From a virus, in the IMG/VR virus record IMGVR_UViG_3300021962_000023, positions 124,001-188,000 of that record: a DNA stretch of 64,000 bases; one strand, 5' to 3'. Positions 53,688 through 62,521 of this stretch are shown here, one piece after another. A program made the position numbers and the translations under genes. Position 1 is the stretch's first letter; the number at the start of each line of letters is the position of its first letter. The notes under the pieces are model-generated. The model was not told the origin of the DNA and did not search any database. It was given only the letters and a program-made list of their open reading frames with translations.

Positions 53688-55699
53688 TATAAAGCCCTCC
53701 CTTTTATGTCTTTGTTTGGATATTTTACTTCAAATATAGATGGGTCTAACGATGGATAAATAATTTTACCTTTAGTTGCTTGCTCTATATTATATCTATT
53801 TGTTGAATAATTACCATCCCCACCACATAAATTATGAATTTTTACAGATGGAACGCTCATAACTCCTTCTACATTTGCCAATATTAATTCTATTTCCGAA
53901 ATATTGATTGGTTTATTAAATGTCCAATTATCTATATCGAAATATTTTTGCATTTCTATCAAACAACTAGCTAATACTTCGTTTTTATTATAATTTTGAT
54001 AACAAATTACTTCAAAATCCAACCCAACATTTATAATAAATCCATTTATAATATTAACTGCATCGGTAATCATTCTATATTCACCTAAATAGGTTTTAAG
54101 ATTTTGTTTAACCGCATCGTTTATATTTGTTAAATTTTTATTAGAATCATATCCCAAAATATACATATTGATTGCAAACGGATTATTTACTTCCGATATT
54201 GCTGTTTTCTTTTGAGTAAGATATTTAACTAATTCTTTTTGAATATCCGATTTAGATTTATCTTTTAATCCCTCTACAACACCTACAAATTCGGTAATAT
54301 TTTTTGGGTTAGCAAGTATTGATGCCGGTGAATTATTATCAATTTCCCCATCAGGAGAAACATATGCCTTAGCAATACTACCATATCTTTCTGGCATAGA
54401 TAATGCTCTTACAATGTAATCCTGTCTAGTCACTGCTCTATTTTGAGAACCAAACATTGCCAATGCATTTTGTCTAATTTCTTCAATAGATTCACTACCT
54501 CTACCACCAACTGCAGGTTCTAAGTTTTCAACCGCAATCGATTGTTTCATAGCATCATACAATGATTGATTTGTTATTGAGATTAAATCTTCATCAAAAT
54601 CAATTTTATTTAATTTTACCAAATCGCCAGTATTAACATTCGAACTAACTCCCCCACCAACTAGATATTTAACAGTTATGGTTGTATTAGTAGGAACTAC
54701 ACCAAATGTATTTGTTTTTAAGAAATTTGATGGGTCAATACCTTCATTCAATCTATTAATAGAATTAGCTAACCCCAATCCTACATTTTTTGGATTTGGT
54801 AATAAAATTTCATCATTCATAGATGTATCACCACTACCAAATTGTATATCCATAGTATTATCAGAATTTACCTTTACGGAAAATCTTCTTGGAACTTTTT
54901 GTACTTCCAAAATATATGGAACATCGGATACATTTGAATATAAATCCGAATTGGCTTCTATATTTGGTTTTTCAACAAATATACTTTCTTGTGCCAAATA
55001 TGGAACTTCATAGTATTTGTTATTATCACTATCCGTAACTGATACTATTGAAATTATATTCTCATCATTTAACTCTATCTTAGGATATGATTCATATGAA
55101 GCAAATGAATACGATGTTTCTTTTTGTATAGCAGAAATTGCTTTGACTTTTTTAGTCAACAAATAAAAAGTAGGTTCGCCATTCCCATCTCTCTCATGCA
55201 CATCAACTTCTCTACTTCCTGTTAATGAAAAATCAACTATATCGGTAGTTCTAAAAACTACATTTGAATTGGTGGTAGAACTAATCTCCATCCCTTCTTT
55301 TATTCTAACACAATATGTTTCATCGGGTCTATTGTTATCACCACTACCAATTGCTGGTAATAATTGATATACAGTTATAGTTGTTACCGCTGGTGATGTT
55401 ACTTTTGGTTTATATCCCATAGTTTGTGCCAATGCAACTACATTCTTTCGTTCGGTTGCATGTGATAACATCGATTCTTTTAATTGTGTATCTTGGTAAA
55501 ACGCAAGAATATCACCGATAGCTGATGCTTGTTCAATGAACACCATACCAGGCGAAGCTTCATTGAAATCTGAATATGTATTTGGAAAATAAGTTTTAGC
55601 ATATTCAATAAGATTTTCTTTAAACGTGGCAAAATCTTTACCAACATAATTTATATTCTTACCGCTACCAAAACTCTTATCAACAGACTTTATTGCCAT
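53687..55699 (-). CDS. 6: Baseplate wedge protein gp6-like (J-family)
   Basis: 670 residues. The N-terminal region VGKDFATFKENLIEYAKTYFPN followed by PGMVFIEQASAIGDILAFYQD is the gp6/baseplate-J signature, with AVGGRGSESIEEIRQNAL near 395-412 and a TRQDYIVRAL motif near 425. gp6 dimers make the inner ring of the baseplate. The start is 2 bases after the gp25 stop, the arrangement often found in T4-like phages. It is probably translated together with gp25. Confidence 0.92.
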   Translation of the reverse strand: MAIKSVDKSFGSGKNINYVGKDFATFKENLIEYAKTYFPNTYSDFNEASPGMVFIEQASAIGDILAFYQDTQLKESMLSHATERKNVVALAQTMGYKPKVTSPAVTTITVYQLLPAIGSGDNNRPDETYCVRIKEGMEISSTTNSNVVFRTTDIVDFSLTGSREVDVHERDGNGEPTFYLLTKKVKAISAIQKETSYSFASYESYPKIELNDENIISIVSVTDSDNNKYYEVPYLAQESIFVEKPNIEANSDLYSNVSDVPYILEVQKVPRRFSVKVNSDNTMDIQFGSGDTSMNDEILLPNPKNVGLGLANSINRLNEGIDPSNFLKTNTFGVVPTNTTITVKYLVGGGVSSNVNTGDLVKLNKIDFDEDLISITNQSLYDAMKQSIAVENLEPAVGGRGSESIEEIRQNALAMFGSQNRAVTRQDYIVRALSMPERYGSIAKAYVSPDGEIDNNSPASILANPKNITEFVGVVEGLKDKSKSDIQKELVKYLTQKKTAISEVNNPFAINMYILGYDSNKNLTNINDAVKQNLKTYLGEYRMITDAVNIINGFIINVGLDFEVICYQNYNKNEVLASCLIEMQKYFDIDNWTFNKPINISEIELILANVEGVMSVPSVKIHNLCGGDGNYSTNRYNIEQATKGKIIYPSLDPSIFEVKYPNKDIKGRAL

Positions 55700-55701
55700 T
55701 A

Positions 55702-56139
55702 TTAATTATTTATATCTATTTGTACTGAATCTTGTATGTTTTTATTTGATTTCAAAGAGAATTTTAAATCTAAGCTAATTCTATTGGCATCAATATCATT
55801 TTCATCATAATCAAATATAATTTCATCGATATTCAAATATGGTAACCATGTATCAACTGCTTCCAATATAGTTCTCTCTATATCCCCTTCTATTTTATCT
55901 TCTATAATTGGTTCAAATAAAATTTTCCAAATATCACAACCAAATTCCGGCTGCATTAACCTTTCACCTTTATGAGTTAAGATTAAGTTTTTTAAATTAT
56001 TTTTAGCTTGAGAAATTGTAGTAAAATTAACAGCAAATACGCCATTGGAATCCGATGTAGTGTTTACACCAATTCCCAATATTTTATAATCGTTTTCAGC
56101 TAAATCCGTTACATTAACTTTACCAAGCTCTATTGCCAT
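55702..56139 (-). CDS. 25: Baseplate wedge protein gp25-like
   Basis: 145 residues, the usual gp25 length. The conserved core TISQAKNNLKNLILTHKGER and MQPEFGCDIWKILFEP (EPR-like motif region) is present. gp25 binds gp53 and gp6 at the hub-facing side of the wedge and is related to the type VI secretion protein TssE. It is sandwiched between the small upstream protein and gp6 with one- or two-base spacing. Confidence 0.92.
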   Translation of the reverse strand: MAIELGKVNVTDLAENDYKILGIGVNTTSDSNGVFAVNFTTISQAKNNLKNLILTHKGERLMQPEFGCDIWKILFEPIIEDKIEGDIERTILEAVDTWLPYLNIDEIIFDYDENDIDANRISLDLKFSLKSNKNIQDSVQIDINN

Positions 56140-56642
56140 TATTTAAATCTCTTTACTAATTCTGAATAATCTCTTGTTAATGCTTTTATAGTAGCATCTT
56201 GCAACCCATCGCCAGTTGATTCGAATTGAGGAGTGCCAGTTGGTACATCCACATCTCTAAAATCCATAGTTTCCCATTCACTCTCATCAACTCTCAATTC
56301 AGGTTTAATCATATCCAATACACTACCAACTGCACTTGCGCCTTCTTTTCTTTGCTCTGCTGTAAATGGTTGTGTCATATTAAGAATCTCATTAATCATA
56401 GGGTCTTTTGAAAATTCCTTTTGAATTTGAGGTCTTTGTTGTTGTACAATTGGTTGTTGCTTTCTAACAGGAGTAGGAGCAACTTCTGTCATCTCTCTCA
56501 ATGATGGAGTAGATGGTTTTCGTTGTGAGTTTAATGTAACCGCACCAGATTTAATTAATTTAGCTAATTCTTCTTTAACTTGTTGTTTAACTTCATTTTT
56601 AACAACTTCCTTAATTAAACCTACTAATAATTTTGAATCCAT
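56139..56642 (-). CDS. Small helical structural-region protein
   Basis: 167 residues from the ATG at 56642 (MDSKLLVGLIKEVVKNEVKQQ); a longer reading to 56714 would use a non-ATG start and add an unlikely hydrophobic stretch. The N-terminal 40 residues are a strongly amphipathic helix, followed by a P/Q-rich linker and a mixed C-terminal part. It is encoded directly before gp25, after an ATATTTAT box. gp53 or another wedge component is possible by position. No motif recognised. Confidence 0.7.
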   Translation of the reverse strand: MDSKLLVGLIKEVVKNEVKQQVKEELAKLIKSGAVTLNSQRKPSTPSLREMTEVAPTPVRKQQPIVQQQRPQIQKEFSKDPMINEILNMTQPFTAEQRKEGASAVGSVLDMIKPELRVDESEWETMDFRDVDVPTGTPQFESTGDGLQDATIKALTRDYSELVKRFK

Positions 56643-56665
56643 AGTAATTGTGTATATGTTTAGTA

Positions 56666-56673
56666 ATAAATAT
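56666..56673 (-). promoter_or_regulatory. ATATTTAT box before the gene preceding gp25
   Basis: Coding-strand ATATTTAT, 23 bases before the ATG at 56642. The 20-base context at 56657-56676 is identical to that at 41861-41880. Confidence 0.5.
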
Positions 56674-56686
56674 AAAAAGATTAAAT

Positions 56687-57490
56687 TTAATCGGAAACCG
56701 AATATCCGGACCATTGCAATACCGATGGAGCAGGGGGGGCAGGTGGTGGATACTGACTAAATAATAAAAATATACCACCCACAGTAAATAAATGTATTTT
56801 AGCACATAAAATAAATGTATCCAAAAACATATTAGAATCCATATTGGGAAATATTGGGAGTTTAGTCCAAGTTCCTGGATTTAATACTAAATTAGGTGAT
56901 GGTATTTTTATTGATTTAAAATCTTGCATCTCAACAAACGCATCAAATATTTCTTGCTCCGTTAATAAAGATGATGGATATTTCTTTTTTAAAATTCCTT
57001 CTATGATTTCCTTCAATGTTAATTCACCATAATCTTTTGTTTTTATTTTTTTATTAAAATCCACTTTAGGCTTTAATGCTTTTTGGGCTGCTGCATCTGC
57101 TGCTAATAATATGGGATTAACCATTATATTTGAAATCGAACCGGGAGCAGGTATTGTGCCCGGCCATCCCGTTGGATTTATTGTTGGATTTGGCATTGGT
57201 GCCATTCTAGCTCCCATCCAATATGCCATTACAGCCGGCCCCAACGCATCTAATAAATCTATTTTAGTTCCACCATTTTTTTGTGTCTTTTTAAGTAATA
57301 GAGTTAAAATTATTACAAATAATTTTTTATTTCCTTTACCAACTGGAACTCCATTTAATAAATCACCACCTCTTTTTAAACATGCATCATATTCATCTAC
57401 AAAAGCTAAAGCAAATTCCTCTATACTACCACCAAAGGCTTTAGATTCGAATTTAGGAAGTAAATTTGCTTTGAATGTATTCCAAGACAT
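56687..57490 (-). CDS. Hypothetical baseplate-region protein
   Basis: 267 residues. A helical N-terminal half with a hydrophobic stretch (KLFVIILTLLLKK near 55-67) and an APMPNPTINPTGWPGTIPAPG proline/glycine turn near 96-116, then a helical C-terminal part with a hydrophobic FLDTFILCAKIHLFTVGGIFLLF segment near 225-247. The two hydrophobic segments could be transmembrane or buried. It sits between the spike gene and the gp25 leader. Conserved-looking but no family recognised. Confidence 0.65.
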   Translation of the reverse strand: MSWNTFKANLLPKFESKAFGGSIEEFALAFVDEYDACLKRGGDLLNGVPVGKGNKKLFVIILTLLLKKTQKNGGTKIDLLDALGPAVMAYWMGARMAPMPNPTINPTGWPGTIPAPGSISNIMVNPILLAADAAAQKALKPKVDFNKKIKTKDYGELTLKEIIEGILKKKYPSSLLTEQEIFDAFVEMQDFKSIKIPSPNLVLNPGTWTKLPIFPNMDSNMFLDTFILCAKIHLFTVGGIFLLFSQYPPPAPPAPSVLQWSGYSVSD

Positions 57491-57491
57491 A

Positions 57492-58700
57492 TTATTTGGA
57501 TAAATAGTTTCTAGCCGAAAGGATAGTTTTCAATTTAGATTTAATTGCTGAGAAAGCGGCTGCATTAACTGGTCCAGTTGCGGTTGGTCCTGTTGGAGTT
57601 GCATATATTTGTTGATTTATTGCATCAATCAAATCACTCATTATTTGAACTAGCTCACCCCCTAATACCATTTTTTGCACATCTGCTCCAGCATCACCAA
57701 CTCCTTTATCTTTACCTAAAAATATTTTACCATTTTCAGAATTAAGGAATATTTGATTTGCTCCTGATGAATGTATTGTTACATTTTTATTAGTATGAAC
57801 ATATACATCTTTTTCGGCATCAATTGAATATTGACCATCGGTAATCACACCAGTGTTTCCTTTACCATAAATGATGAATTCACTAGCTTTTGCAGATAAT
57901 AATATTCTATCCGAATTTATAAATAATTGGTCACCTTTTAATTTATCAGATGGTGGAAAATCTTTAAATGCTTTCTTTTCTTTCTTTATAGTTTCCTTAA
58001 ATGGGATTTTTACTTTATTTGATGTAATATAAATCGATGTACCATCTTTATTAATATCTTCATCAACTAATGTACCAACTGGTTTAGAATTTAATTCTAA
58101 ATTTTGTTTATTACGAATAAAAATAGATGGAGATGATGTTTTACCATCTTCCGTTAAATGAAACTCACTAAATCTAATTGTATTACCAACTCTACCACTT
58201 ATAATAGTATCACCTTCTTTTGGATTTAAAAATTTAATAGCATCATTTATCTTATATGCTTTTTCAGAAGATTTTGTTTTTACGGGTGGAGTATTTGCTA
58301 TACCCGTTTCTTTTGATTCGCTATATTCTTTATTTTTGTTTTTTGATGATACTTCTTCAATTGGTTTTTCTTTATTAATTTCAGAAGTTTTATAATCTTC
58401 TCTATAATTTGGATAATGATTATTGGAATATGGCAACCAAAAATAATCATTACCAATTACGATAATCATTACAGTTTCTCCCAATATGGGATATGTCATA
58501 TTATTTTTATCAAATGGAAATGCATATGCTTCTTGGGAAATAGAAGATTCTCTTTTAAATTCAATAGCACCTAAAAATCTAACATCATTATCATCAAATG
58601 ATGGATTTTCACTATATTTTTTTATGTAATCCTTATCTTTACTTAATGGTTTATCGGATTTCAAATAAACTTTAGTAACAGCTGCTAAGAATGCTTCCAT
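57492..58700 (-). CDS. 5: Baseplate central spike, gp5-like, without a lysozyme domain
   Basis: 402 residues. An N-terminal OB-like part includes RFLGAIEF and MTYPILGETVMIIVI near 75-90 and YFWLPYSNNHYP near 95-110, as in gp5 OB folds of tail hubs. The central region is low-complexity and charged, and the C-terminal third (about 265-350) has repeating short strands (DQLFINSDRILLSAKASEF, DVYVHTNKNVTIHSSG, IFLNSENGKIFLG) typical of the gp5/VgrG beta-helix spike. The T4 gp5 lysozyme domain is missing. It should pierce the outer membrane. Confidence 0.8.
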   Translation of the reverse strand: MEAFLAAVTKVYLKSDKPLSKDKDYIKKYSENPSFDDNDVRFLGAIEFKRESSISQEAYAFPFDKNNMTYPILGETVMIIVIGNDYFWLPYSNNHYPNYREDYKTSEINKEKPIEEVSSKNKNKEYSESKETGIANTPPVKTKSSEKAYKINDAIKFLNPKEGDTIISGRVGNTIRFSEFHLTEDGKTSSPSIFIRNKQNLELNSKPVGTLVDEDINKDGTSIYITSNKVKIPFKETIKKEKKAFKDFPPSDKLKGDQLFINSDRILLSAKASEFIIYGKGNTGVITDGQYSIDAEKDVYVHTNKNVTIHSSGANQIFLNSENGKIFLGKDKGVGDAGADVQKMVLGGELVQIMSDLIDAINQQIYATPTGPTATGPVNAAAFSAIKSKLKTILSARNYLSK

Positions 58701-59104
58701 TATAATTTAGTTTTTATTTCTTCTATTTCAATTTGAATATCGCCTAATTTTTCATCGGCTTTTTTCTCCACTTCATTTATAGTATCTTCCATATCTTGCA
58801 ATAATTGAGCTTTTTCATTTTCACTCAACCAACCATCTTCGCCAATACCTTTAGCTTCTGCTGCCGCTAATCTTTGTGCAATTGTTGCAAGTTTAATTAG
58901 ATGGTCATCGTTTTTAATAGATGCATCTATAAGGTCTTTTATGATTGGTGCAAGGACTGTTGCTTCACCTACATTACGAATTAATTTACGAAGAGATTCA
59001 ATCATTTCTGAAATATTCTTCTTCTTAGTTTGTTGATTATCGTAAATATCTTTAAATAATGATGATAAGTTTTTACCATCAAATAATTGAAATTCTGTTG
59101 CCAT
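58700..59104 (-). CDS. Small coiled-coil protein
   Basis: 134 residues, nearly all helical. The final 40 residues are acidic heptads (QLLQDMEDTINEVEKKADEKLG type). No enzymatic motif. Its start overlaps the SGNH gene by one base and its stop overlaps the spike gene by one base, so it is translated with them. An assembly factor or chaperone for the spike is a guess. Confidence 0.65.
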   Translation of the reverse strand: MATEFQLFDGKNLSSLFKDIYDNQQTKKKNISEMIESLRKLIRNVGEATVLAPIIKDLIDASIKNDDHLIKLATIAQRLAAAEAKGIGEDGWLSENEKAQLLQDMEDTINEVEKKADEKLGDIQIEIEEIKTKL

Positions 59105-59880
59105 TATATTAATTTGTTTCCTACTATATAATTATAAAGTTCTTCACTTATTAGTTTGTAACCTTCTTTGTTAGGATGCTGTGCTATCTTCATTGGGTTT
59201 GGAGTTTTTTGTTCCCATATAGGTTGACCTGAATAATTTTTCATCATCCATTGCTCCATTGATATTTTAGCAAATCCCCAATAATTGTTTTTATTTATCA
59301 AATAAGTAATATCATCTTCTTTATTTAAACTCTGAACCATTAAGTCAAAAGCATCGCACATAATATACTTTATATTGTAAGATTCTAACATTTTTTGAAG
59401 AAAGATAATGTAATTTTGATTAATGATATTATAATAATTTTGATTAAACATATTTCCTATAAAGAATTGTTTATATTCAGCTAAGAATGAATTAAATTTA
59501 TCATCACCATATGTATATGAATTAAAAAACTTTTGAGGTAATTTAGCTAATTCATTTTGTCCCCAACTAATCCATTCACCTTTAGGTAAAAAGGGAACAT
59601 AATCTCTTAAAGAAGAACTCCACATAATTGTTACAAAATCTCCTTTATGAATTTTACCATTTCTTAAATCATTAATTACATCATTGAATATCACATTATT
59701 GGCTTTTCCACTCCAACCATTATTTACATATTCCAACCCAAATCTAACAGCAAGGTGATTTGCCCAACTATGTTCATTTCTAAATAATTGTAATTGTAAT
59801 CTATCTTTGAATTGCTCTTCTTCGGGCCAGTTTGCTCCTTCACCTTCAGTCCAACTATCGCCGTATGCGTGTAATTTCAT
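59104..59880 (-). CDS. SGNH-type protein next to the carbamoyltransferase
   Basis: 258 residues. Block I is YGDSWTEGEG near 6-15 (serine 9 in a GDSW context). The C-terminal histidine is likely in AQHPNKEGYKLISEEL. It is the sixth SGNH-type protein and lies outside the main cluster, between the spike operon and a carbamoyltransferase. Together they may decorate a sugar or a virion component with carbamoyl and acyl groups. Confidence 0.75.
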   Translation of the reverse strand: MKLHAYGDSWTEGEGANWPEEEQFKDRLQLQLFRNEHSWANHLAVRFGLEYVNNGWSGKANNVIFNDVINDLRNGKIHKGDFVTIMWSSSLRDYVPFLPKGEWISWGQNELAKLPQKFFNSYTYGDDKFNSFLAEYKQFFIGNMFNQNYYNIINQNYIIFLQKMLESYNIKYIMCDAFDLMVQSLNKEDDITYLINKNNYWGFAKISMEQWMMKNYSGQPIWEQKTPNPMKIAQHPNKEGYKLISEELYNYIVGNKLI

Positions 59881-59887
59881 AACTTAT

Positions 59888-61585
59888 TTATTTCTTTTTA
59901 TGAACTATAAATCCACTAATAGCTAAATAATCCATATCACAATTTAAAAATGTTTCAATTGCGGTTTTAGGGTCATTTACCATAGTTTGTCCTCTTAAAT
60001 TAAATGATGTATTTAAAAGTATTGGAGTTCCACTTATTTTTTTAAATTGTTTAAGTAATTTATAATATAGAGGATTTTGCTCTTTCTTTACAGTTTGTAT
60101 TCTCGCCGAATTATCAACATGGGTTACTGATGGAATCTTTTTATAATTTGTAACTTTAACAACTTGATTCATATAAGGAACATCTTCTTCTGAAGTAAAA
60201 TATTTCGTATATTCATCGTGAGTTACCGATGGGGCAAATGGTCTAAACATTTCTCTTTTCTTTACAACTTTATTAATTCTATCTCTAATATCGGATATAT
60301 GTGGGTTTCCTAATATAGAACGATTACCCAATGCTCTAGCACCAAATTCAGTTCTACCTTGAAACCATCCTACGATATTACCTTCGTTGATTAAATTAGC
60401 AACTTGCTCTACTAATAATTTATCAGTTGGATATGATGAAACCTCTATCCCATCAAATGTATTCAATATATCCAATATTTCATTGATATCAAATTCTTCT
60501 CCTAAATATGGAGATTGATTATCCCCACCCTTTATCTTTGGATGGTTCATCATATCATGCCAAAAGTATAAACAAGCTCCAATAGCAGAACCAGCATCGG
60601 ATGGTGCATATGGAATCCATACATTCTTAACTCCACAATGTTTTTTGATTTTACCATTAGCAGTACCATTATAAGCAGAACCACCTCCTAATACTAAATT
60701 AGAACTTTTAATGTGAGAAGTTGCATGATTAATTAAATAGTATAGACATCCTTCATACCATTTTTGTAAAGAAGCTGCAAGTTCCATATGATGCAATTCT
60801 ATTTCAGATTCTGGCATTCTTGGCTCGAATCCTATCAATTCAACTAAATCATATGTAAACATATCGGTATTTGAGTATTCCCAAGTAAAATATTTCTGAT
60901 TTATATTAATTAAATTCTCACCACCAAATGATGTAAATCTATTGAATATATCATAGTATTTATCCGAATTACCATATGGTGCTAATCCCATAACTTTATA
61001 TTCTCCACTATTTGGTTTAAATCCTAAATAAGCAGTTATAGTAGAATACACCAATCCCAATGAATTTGGAAATTTAATTGTTTTTATTTCGGAAATTCCA
61101 TTTAAATCACATTTGGCCATAGAAACAGTATCCCATTCACCTACCCCATCGATTGATAATCCAATTGCATCATCAAATGGCGATGTATAAAATGAAAGAG
61201 CTAAATGAGATAAGTGATGTTTTACAAACACCAAAGAGCCGGTATATCCAATTCCCTCTAATATTGCCTCCAATGCACCTTCACCGGCTTTCCAATCTTT
61301 TTTAAACTTATTCCAACTTTTCCATTGAGATATCCATCTATTACCTAAAGTCTTTTCAACTCTATCGTATTTTATATCCGAATCCTCATACCAACATACC
61401 ACATCAACTTCATCAATAGTAATGTGTGCATAATCCAAACATTTTTGAATTGCTTTAAACGGAAAAGAGTTGTCATGCTTTATGCCCGACAACTTCTCTT
61501 CTTCTATTGCGAATATTACCTTACCATCTATTAATAAAGCTGCTGCTGAATCATGGTAAAATGCGGATAATCCTAATTTAATCAT
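59888..61585 (-). CDS. Carbamoyltransferase, NodU/TobZ/CmcH family
   Basis: 565 residues, a normal family length. The N-terminal GLSAFYHDSAAALL and FAIEEEKLSGIK open the YrdC/Kae1-like domain, KHHLSH near 111-116 gives the metal-binding histidines, and SIDGVGEWDT and KVMGLAPYG follow. The C-terminal GRTEFGARALGNRSILG near 405-421 and FRPFAPSV complete the family pattern. The enzyme forms carbamoyl-adenylate and transfers the carbamoyl to a hydroxyl, usually on a sugar. Related genes occur in marine T4-like phages, where the target is unclear. Confidence 0.92.
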   Translation of the reverse strand: MIKLGLSAFYHDSAAALLIDGKVIFAIEEEKLSGIKHDNSFPFKAIQKCLDYAHITIDEVDVVCWYEDSDIKYDRVEKTLGNRWISQWKSWNKFKKDWKAGEGALEAILEGIGYTGSLVFVKHHLSHLALSFYTSPFDDAIGLSIDGVGEWDTVSMAKCDLNGISEIKTIKFPNSLGLVYSTITAYLGFKPNSGEYKVMGLAPYGNSDKYYDIFNRFTSFGGENLININQKYFTWEYSNTDMFTYDLVELIGFEPRMPESEIELHHMELAASLQKWYEGCLYYLINHATSHIKSSNLVLGGGSAYNGTANGKIKKHCGVKNVWIPYAPSDAGSAIGACLYFWHDMMNHPKIKGGDNQSPYLGEEFDINEILDILNTFDGIEVSSYPTDKLLVEQVANLINEGNIVGWFQGRTEFGARALGNRSILGNPHISDIRDRINKVVKKREMFRPFAPSVTHDEYTKYFTSEEDVPYMNQVVKVTNYKKIPSVTHVDNSARIQTVKKEQNPLYYKLLKQFKKISGTPILLNTSFNLRGQTMVNDPKTAIETFLNCDMDYLAISGFIVHKKK

Positions 61586-61588
61586 AAT

Positions 61589-62278
61589 TTAGATTTTTAT
61601 GTCACCTTCATCCATGAACTGATTAAAAAGTTCCATTTGTTTTTCTCTCATTTTAGTAACAACCTTTGTTATATAATGAGTTGGATGTCCGGTCATTTCT
61701 CTAATAAGTAGATATAAACTCTTTTTATTGAAATTTTCTATATATTCTGCTCTTCTAAATAACTCTAAAACGGCATCTGCTATTTGCATATCTCGTTTCT
61801 TTGGAAAATAATTTTCTAAATGTTCATCCCAATATGCTAACATTCTTTTGTTAAAGATTTTATACTCATTGTTAGTATCTTCTTCTTTCCAATTATTTTC
61901 GGTATCAAATGATTCTGGCATAGCAGACATTATATCCGTATCTTTGTATCGTTTATAGTTTGCGTTATTTGTAAGAATCAAATAGTTTCTTGCAACAATA
62001 GTAAAATAAGAAAATGCTTTACCTTTACCTGCTTTGTACATATGAATCTTTTCAATCATAAATGTAACAACCTCACTCATCACATCTTGTGGGTCATCAT
62101 CGAAATATGTAAATTTCCATTTGTTATATACAATCTCTGCTAGTTTATCAAATGCAGGTTTAATTCTATCTCTATAAACTCTATCCTTAATTCTTTGGTC
62201 ATCGGTTGAGTTATATTCTATGATAGCATCTTCCGTATCTTTAGTAAAATATTGTTTATTTCTGGGTTTTCTTGGCAT
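61589..62278 (-). CDS. 55: Late-transcription sigma factor, gp55-like
   Basis: 229 residues. Residues about 62-110 contain DDDPQDVMSEVVTFMIEK followed by GKGKAFSYFTIVARNYLI, a region-2-like core with aromatic residues for promoter opening, as in gp55 of T4-like phages. The length and the isolated sigma-2 plan without region 4 match gp55. It would direct host RNA polymerase to late promoters with the clamp and gp33, which are not in the window. Its likely targets are the ATATTTAT or TATAAATA elements. Confidence 0.85.
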   Translation of the reverse strand: MPRKPRNKQYFTKDTEDAIIEYNSTDDQRIKDRVYRDRIKPAFDKLAEIVYNKWKFTYFDDDPQDVMSEVVTFMIEKIHMYKAGKGKAFSYFTIVARNYLILTNNANYKRYKDTDIMSAMPESFDTENNWKEEDTNNEYKIFNKRMLAYWDEHLENYFPKKRDMQIADAVLELFRRAEYIENFNKKSLYLLIREMTGHPTHYITKVVTKMREKQMELFNQFMDEGDIKI

Positions 62279-62520
62279 TAGTTAAATTTTTTGAATCTTT
62301 CGATAGTTTCTTTTATTTGATAAAATATAGAACCTACTTCATCATCCTTCTCAAACATTTCACGCGAATCTATTTCACGCAATGCCTCCAGTAATGCTTG
62401 GTTTCTTTGTAATTCTTCTTCTACAAAATCTTCATATTTTTCTAATTTATTAAGAAGATTATAAATCGTATATCCAGCAACTGCTAAAAATACAATAGAT
62501 AGTGTTAATATTATTTCCAT
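62278..62520 (-). CDS. Small single-pass membrane protein, T4-like conserved type
   Basis: 80 residues from the ATG at 62520; an in-frame TTG at 62529 would add three residues and overlap the deformylase gene. A hydrophobic helix (IILTLSIVFLAVAGYTIYNLL) is followed by an acidic coiled-coil tail ending DDEVGSIFYQIKETIERFK. The stop overlaps the gp55-like start by one base. Similar small proteins accompany gp55 in T4-like genomes, to my recollection. Function unknown. Confidence 0.75.
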   Translation of the reverse strand: MEIILTLSIVFLAVAGYTIYNLLNKLEKYEDFVEEELQRNQALLEALREIDSREMFEKDDEVGSIFYQIKETIERFKKFN

Positions 62521-62521
62521 A

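Noticed and set aside
56643-56714. N-terminal extension of the gene before gp25
   Set aside because: The extension is a non-ATG reading with an artificial hydrophobic stretch, and it overlaps the ATATTTAT box. The ATG at 56642 is preferred.
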